From contig NC_134838.1 of NCBI RefSeq assembly GCF_965363235.1, positions 6,763,001 through 6,827,000 on the forward strand: 64,000 nt of DNA. Direction: 5' to 3'. Numbering within the stretch: the first letter of the stretch is position 1; each line of letters opens with the position of its first letter. The translations under genes were made by a program, and so were the position numbers. The stretch comes from Mytilus galloprovincialis (Eukaryota; Mollusca; Bivalvia; Mytilida; Mytilidae). Of this stretch, positions 53,773 through 64,000 are shown one piece after another. A model generated the notes under the pieces. It was not told where the DNA came from, ran no database searches, and saw nothing but the letters and a program-made list of their open reading frames with translations.

Positions 53773-54473
53773 CATAAGATATCTCATATAATATATAAGA
53801 TATCTTATAAAGCATATAAGATATCTTATAAAGAAAATTATATGAGATATCTTATAAATTATATGAGATATCTTATAAATTATATAAGATATCTTATAAA
53901 CTTTATAAGATATCTTATCTTATATACTTTATAAGATATCTTATATAGTTTATAAGATATCTCATATAATTTATAAGATATCTCATATAATTTTCTTTAT
54001 AAGATATCTTATATAATTTATAAGATATCTCATATAATTTTCTTTATAAGATATCTTATATACTTTATAAGATATCTTCTAAAGTTTATAAGATATCTTA
54101 TAAAGTTTATAAGATATCTTATAAAGTTTATAAGATATATTATAAAGTTTATAAGATATCTTATATAATTTATAAGATATCTCATATAATTTATAAGATA
54201 TCTCATATAATTTTCTTTATAAGATATCTTATATAATTTATAAGATATCTCATATAATTTTCTTTATAAGATATCGTATATACTTTAGAAGATATCTTAT
54301 ATACTTTATAAGATATCTTCTAAAGTTTATAAGATATCTTATAAAGTATATAAGATATCTTCTAAAGTTTATAAGATATCTTATAAAAACTGGATTATAT
54401 AAGATATCTTATATATTATATGAGATATCTTATATATTTTATGAGATATCTTATATATTATATGAGATATCTT
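53773..54473. repeat. 700-bp array of the palindrome TATAAGATATCTTATA
   Basis: AAGATATCTT or its variant GAGATATCTT recurs roughly thirty times at about 20-24 bp spacing, separated by TATAATTTAT, TATAGTTTAT or TTTTCTTTAT spacers. Each core is a self-complementary palindrome centred on GATATC. It lies 670 bp upstream of actin D. An open frame across part of it (53656-53934) is an artefact. Confidence 0.97.
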
Positions 54474-54577
54474 GAAGTTAGAATAAATAGTAAAATGGCT
54501 TGCCATAGTGGACGATATTTTTTATATATTTTATTTTTATGAAGTTTATGATCTTCAGATTTGTCAATTTGAGGGAA

Positions 54578-54745
54578 CAGTCTCTGGTGACAAAAGTCTG
54601 TAGTTTTCTCGGTCGTATTGTATCACATTTTTCATGTCGAGGACTTTTAAAGCCGATTATACGGATCGTGTTTTTATCATTGATGAAAGCCGTAATTTGA
54701 AGTTTTTTTGTCTGATTGGCAGACTTATAACATCTTCTTATTATC
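54578..54745 (+). repeat. Highly diverged F1a copy
   Basis: TCGAGGACTTTTAAAGCCGA, GAAAGCCGTAATTTGAAG and TGTCTGATTGGCAGACTTAT correspond in order to F1a blocks. Confidence 0.5.
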
Positions 54746-60884
<6,139 letters not shown>

Positions 60885-61024
60885 CGTGTTAACTTTTCGG
60901 TTTTGTTATAATATTTAAAAAAAGTTGTAAGAATGGTTTACTGTCCAGTATTAGTAGATTTGTGAAACTATTGAAAGAGGAGGTTAATGGAATTAGAAAA
61001 AACATTTGCATTCATGATTGACAC

Positions 61025-61030
61025 AATAAA
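61025..61030 (+). terminator. Candidate polyadenylation signal of actin D
   Basis: AATAAA lies 141 bp after the stop, at the very edge of an F1b repeat, so the repeat may supply or overlap the 3' end. Confidence 0.45.
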
Positions 61031-61340
61031 ATTAAGAATGGAAATGGGGAATACATGTCAAAGAGACAACAACCCGACCGAAGAGCCGTTAATGGGTCTT
61101 CAACGCAACGAGAAAAAATTCCGAACCCGAAGGTGGTCCTCAGCTGGCCTCTAAATAAAATTGTGTATTATTTCAGTGAAAATGGACGTCACACTAAACT
61201 CCAAAACATATTAATGAACTAAAATTGAAAAAAACATACAAGACTAACAAAGGCCAGATGCTCCTGAGGCGTTAAAATGCGGCGGGTTGAACTTGTTTTA
61301 TGAGATCTCAACCCTCTCCCTATACCTCTAGCCAATGTAG
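61031..61340 (-). repeat. Dispersed repeat F1b, antisense copy
   Basis: AGAATGGAAATGGGGAATAC, CAAAGAGACAACAACCCGAC, CCTCAGCTGGCCTCTAAATA and AACCCTCTCCCTATACCTCT are reverse complements of F1b landmarks at 28851-29245. Confidence 0.82.
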
Positions 61341-61890
61341 AATATAGAAACACATAACAATACACACAGTATAACTCAGTTTAAAACAAACACGTTTTAC
61401 AAATTACCAAATCTGGTCTTTTTCTTAATCGAGCAAACAATAAATGCAGATTCACTTTCATCATTGGATTTGCATTATAGCTCTTATGTTATAACAAAGT
61501 TTCTATCACAAGAAAAAAGAATTATACTATTATGAAAAAAGTCATTCAGACTTACGAGGGGGTATAATTATATGAAATACGCATGCAAAATATGTATTCG
61601 ATCATTTTAAATACTCGAGCATATCTGATAATAGCAATTCCAGAAAACAATGTTGTACGCACGGAAATCTGTATCATACGTTTATAATTACATTAGATGT
61701 ATGTTTCATTATAATACGCTATTCTGATTGGCTAACTAGCAACCTCGTGATATTCCTTAATCAATTGCATTACACAATGCAACTTTTCATTCATGATGAC
61801 ACGAGGTCCCACAATAAAGTGCATAGGTAAATGAAATAAAAAATTGATAAAAGGCGTGTTTTCATGATCCTATAGGTAAAAATGTAATTA
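61341..61890. other. AT-rich spacer, no gene seen
   Basis: No frame or element recognised. Confidence 0.4.
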
Positions 61891-62041
61891 TAAGTATTGA
61901 ATGCTTTTTTTTTAAACTTTATAGGGTTATAATAGCGTTGACCGTGCGCACATTTTTAGTATGAAGCGCTTCATACAAAATGTACTTCGGTCAACGCTTT
62001 TACACCCCAATAAATTTACAAAAAAGAGCATTCAATTCTTA
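61891..62041. repeat. 151-bp imperfect palindrome
   Basis: TAAGTATTGAATGCTTTTTT and ATAATAGCGTTGACCG at the left pair with CGGTCAACGCTTTTA and AAAAAAGAGCATTCAATTCT at the right. The centre holds a perfect GTATGAAGCGCTTCATAC palindrome. Confidence 0.8.
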
Positions 62042-62124
62042 ACATAAACTCCTACTAAAAAAGTCATATCCATAGAATTCAGTATCATACGTTTATTAAC
62101 TCTTACCGTAAAAAAGGCCATACC

Positions 62125-62405
62125 ATGCCTGTCCCAAGTCAGGAGCCTGTAATTCAGTGGTTGTCGTTTGTTTATGTGTTACATATTTGTTTTTCGTTCA
62201 TTTTTTTACATAAATAAGGCCATTAGTTTTCTCGTTTGAATTGTTTTACATTGTCTTATCGGGGCCTATTATAGCTGACTATGCGGTATGGGCTTTGCCC
62301 GTTGTTGAAGGCCGTACGGTGACCTATAGTTGTTAATGTCTGTGTCATTTTGGTCTTTTGTGGATATTTGTCTCATTGGCAATCATACCACATCTTCTTT
62401 TTTAT
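62125..62405 (+). repeat. Dispersed repeat F1a, complete-looking sense copy
   Basis: It runs from CCTGTCCCAAGTCAGGAGCC through TCGGGGCC and GAAGGCCGTACGGTGACCTA to GGCAATCATACCACATCTTC and a T run. It aligns throughout with the copy in the Helitron (18258-18530). Confidence 0.85.
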
Positions 62406-62440
62406 ATACCCATGGAAATCTGTATCATACTTCATTTAGA

Positions 62441-62717
62441 TATTACAGCCGATTTCAATGAGTATGTAGCTAAAGATAATATCTTTGGTTAGCTTGCTTG
62501 CTAGCTGAACCATGAAGTCATTGTTAGGTTAGGCAAACTACCCTCCTTAAAGAGTAGACTAGTCCAACAGATAACCAATCTATATGTCAGTTAAGGACTA
62601 GGCTACATCGAAAAGAGGGTTGTATACCTTACCTAACAATGACTTCACGGTTCAGCTAGCAAGCAAGCTAACAAAAGATATTACCTTTAGCTACATACTC
62701 ATTGAAATCGGCTGTAA
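62441..62717. mobile_element. ~277-bp foldback element, copy 2
   Basis: It begins ATTACAGCCGATTTCAATGA and ends TCATTGAAATCGGCTGTAAT. The first 33 bases of the arms pair perfectly, and AGCTTGCTTGCTAGCTGAAC also pairs. It is homologous along its length to 50452-50724 but with fresher arms. Confidence 0.87.
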
Positions 62718-62739
62718 TTGATTAATTTACTTGATAATT

Positions 62740-62890
62740 TGACTTTGTCATAAGAAAATTGTAGTTCATCATGTTTAAAATAAATGAGATGGGGCATGAT
62801 TACAATGAAACAACTATCCACCAACAAAAAACATATGCTAAGATCTTACTACGATGTTAAAATGTTATATTTAAAATATATGTTGATTTA
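62740..62890 (-). repeat. F1 antisense tail fragment
   Basis: GAGATGGGGCATGATTACAA then TGAAACAACTATCCACCAA matches the antisense F1a tail. Confidence 0.55.
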
Positions 62891-63330
62891 AAAGACCAAT
62901 AAGTCAATGGATCGTATTGAAGTTTTCTGGCTTTATAAACAACATTACGGTAAAAATCAAAAGATGTGATGTAAAAGTTTTTTTCAGTAACAGCCAAACT
63001 TGAAAAACAACATTTGTATTTACCTATAGTTTATGTAAGTGTCAATCTGTTGAGTAAATCCATTTCAAACTGATATTTTACAATTTGTTCAAACGATTTT
63101 GTCGTTACATCATTGTCCCAGGTTACGGTAAAAGTTGAGCACCGACACTATATGTGTAACCCCGCCAAATTTTATATGGACAGATATCTTATACGTTCAG
63201 GTATTTCACATCCAATTGTTTTGGGTAATATTCTTTACAAAGCACGACAATGTTGGCATTCACCTCAAAAGATAAAAAAAAAAATAATTTTTAAACAGAC
63301 TTATTTAGAAGGGATATAGTTACGATATTG
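62891..63330. pseudogene. Penelope-like element 3' fragments in both orientations
   Basis: On the minus strand (62890-63020) the remnants resemble the C-terminal block of the copy at 51995-53020 (KFGC, FY-NVVYKARK). On the plus strand, 63113-63319 encodes YLIRSGISHPIVLGNILYKA, the same type of C-terminal motif in the opposite direction. Stops and frame changes make both non-functional. Confidence 0.5.
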
Positions 63331-63539
63331 TTGTCAGGTCATTAAAGATGGCATATTTTGGCTTTAATATTGATTCACTTATAGGGTTATTGCATAGGAA
63401 ATAAACACATTTATTCTAAAACCAGTTGTTTGCATGATACGGGTTATGTTCATCTCATATATATTTTATGATGGTATGATACTAAACCCCTAACGGGAGG
63501 GATAGTGCTTGATATTCATGAAGACATAATCTTTCGATC

Positions 63540-64000
63540 AGTTTAATTTAGGTCTGGCGCTGACATGTCAGTAACTGCTAGTACTCATTTGTTAATGTTT
63601 GTATCATTTTCATTTTGTTTTGTTTCTTTAGTTACCTATTTTTACATCAGACTCGGACTTTTTTTAAACTGAGTTTTAATTTGAGTATTGCTGTGTGTGT
63701 GTGTTTTATCTACATTGGCTAGAGGTATAGAGGAGGGTTGGGATCTAAAAAAACATGATTAACCCCGCTGCATTTTTTCGCCAGTACTAAGTCAGGAGCC
63801 TCCGGCCTTTGTTAATCTTGCATGATTTTTACTTTTAGTTCATTATATATTTCGTAGTTTAGTGTGACGTCCATTATCACTGAATAAGTACACATTTCTG
63901 TTTAGGGGCCAGTTGAAGCTCGCTTTTGCGTTCAGGATTTTTTCGTTGTATTGAAGACCATTTGGTGGCCTTCTACTGTTTACTGCTCTCTGGTCTGGTT
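63540..64000 (+). repeat. Dispersed repeat F1b, sense copy, cut by the window edge
   Basis: ACATCAGACTCGGACTTTTT, GGCTAGAGGTATAGAGGAGG, TAAGTCAGGAGCCTCCGGCC, TAGGGGCCAGTTGAAG and TTGAAGACCATTTGGTGGCC follow the F1b order and run off the right end. Confidence 0.82.

Overview
The window is eukaryotic, AT-rich and animal-like. It looks like nuclear DNA of a bivalve, most probably a Mytilidae mussel (Mytilus type). This is inferred from many diverged copies of short dispersed repeats that I associate with mussel genomes, a mollusc-type tRNA-derived SINE, degenerate LINE and Penelope-like reverse transcriptases, a Helitron and a very high density of minisatellites. I ran no database search, so the genus is an inference.

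The only convincing protein-coding genes are four actin genes, in the order A (+, 11217-13328), B (-, 32164-34806), C (-, 45820-48655) and D (+, 55142-60884). Each has a 126-bp first coding exon (42 codons) and a 1005-bp second exon (334 codons plus stop), for a 376-residue protein. They share one phase-0 intron between the codons for Gln41 and Gly42 (beta-actin numbering). Introns are 981, 1512, 1705 and 4612 bp. A, B and C start Met-Cys-Asp-Asp-Asp and carry SRF-type CArG boxes 130-180 bp upstream of the ATG; A has another CArG box in its intron. B and C differ by one residue and look homogenised by gene conversion. D is divergent: it starts Met-Ser-Glu-Glu-Asp, has substitutions at normally fixed residues, has no perfect CArG box upstream, and its intron is filled by a roughly 4-kb array of a 44-bp unit.

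Layout: 0-10.5 kb, minisatellites (69, 40, 56, 28 and 66 bp) and a dispersed repeat split by a 1.2-kb insertion. 11-13.6 kb, actin A. 14-32 kb, nested transposons: a TIR element holding a small MITE, a LINE split by a Helitron, a long palindrome, a SINE, a TIR element holding a 446-bp palindrome, and several dispersed families. 32-35 kb, actin B. 36-41 kb, two large arrays (54 bp inside a SINE-like unit; 39 bp interrupted by a MITE with a 9-bp target duplication). 41.5-44 kb, dispersed repeats. 45.8-48.8 kb, actin C. 49-54.5 kb, a foldback element, a Penelope-like fragment and a palindromic AAGATATCTT array. 55-61 kb, actin D. 61-64 kb, repeats and a second foldback copy.

The long open frames between the actin genes almost all come from arrays whose period is a multiple of three, or from transposon remnants. 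Repeat family names F1-F5 and X are labels used only in this report. No tRNA gene, rRNA gene, CRISPR array or bacterial-type operon was seen.
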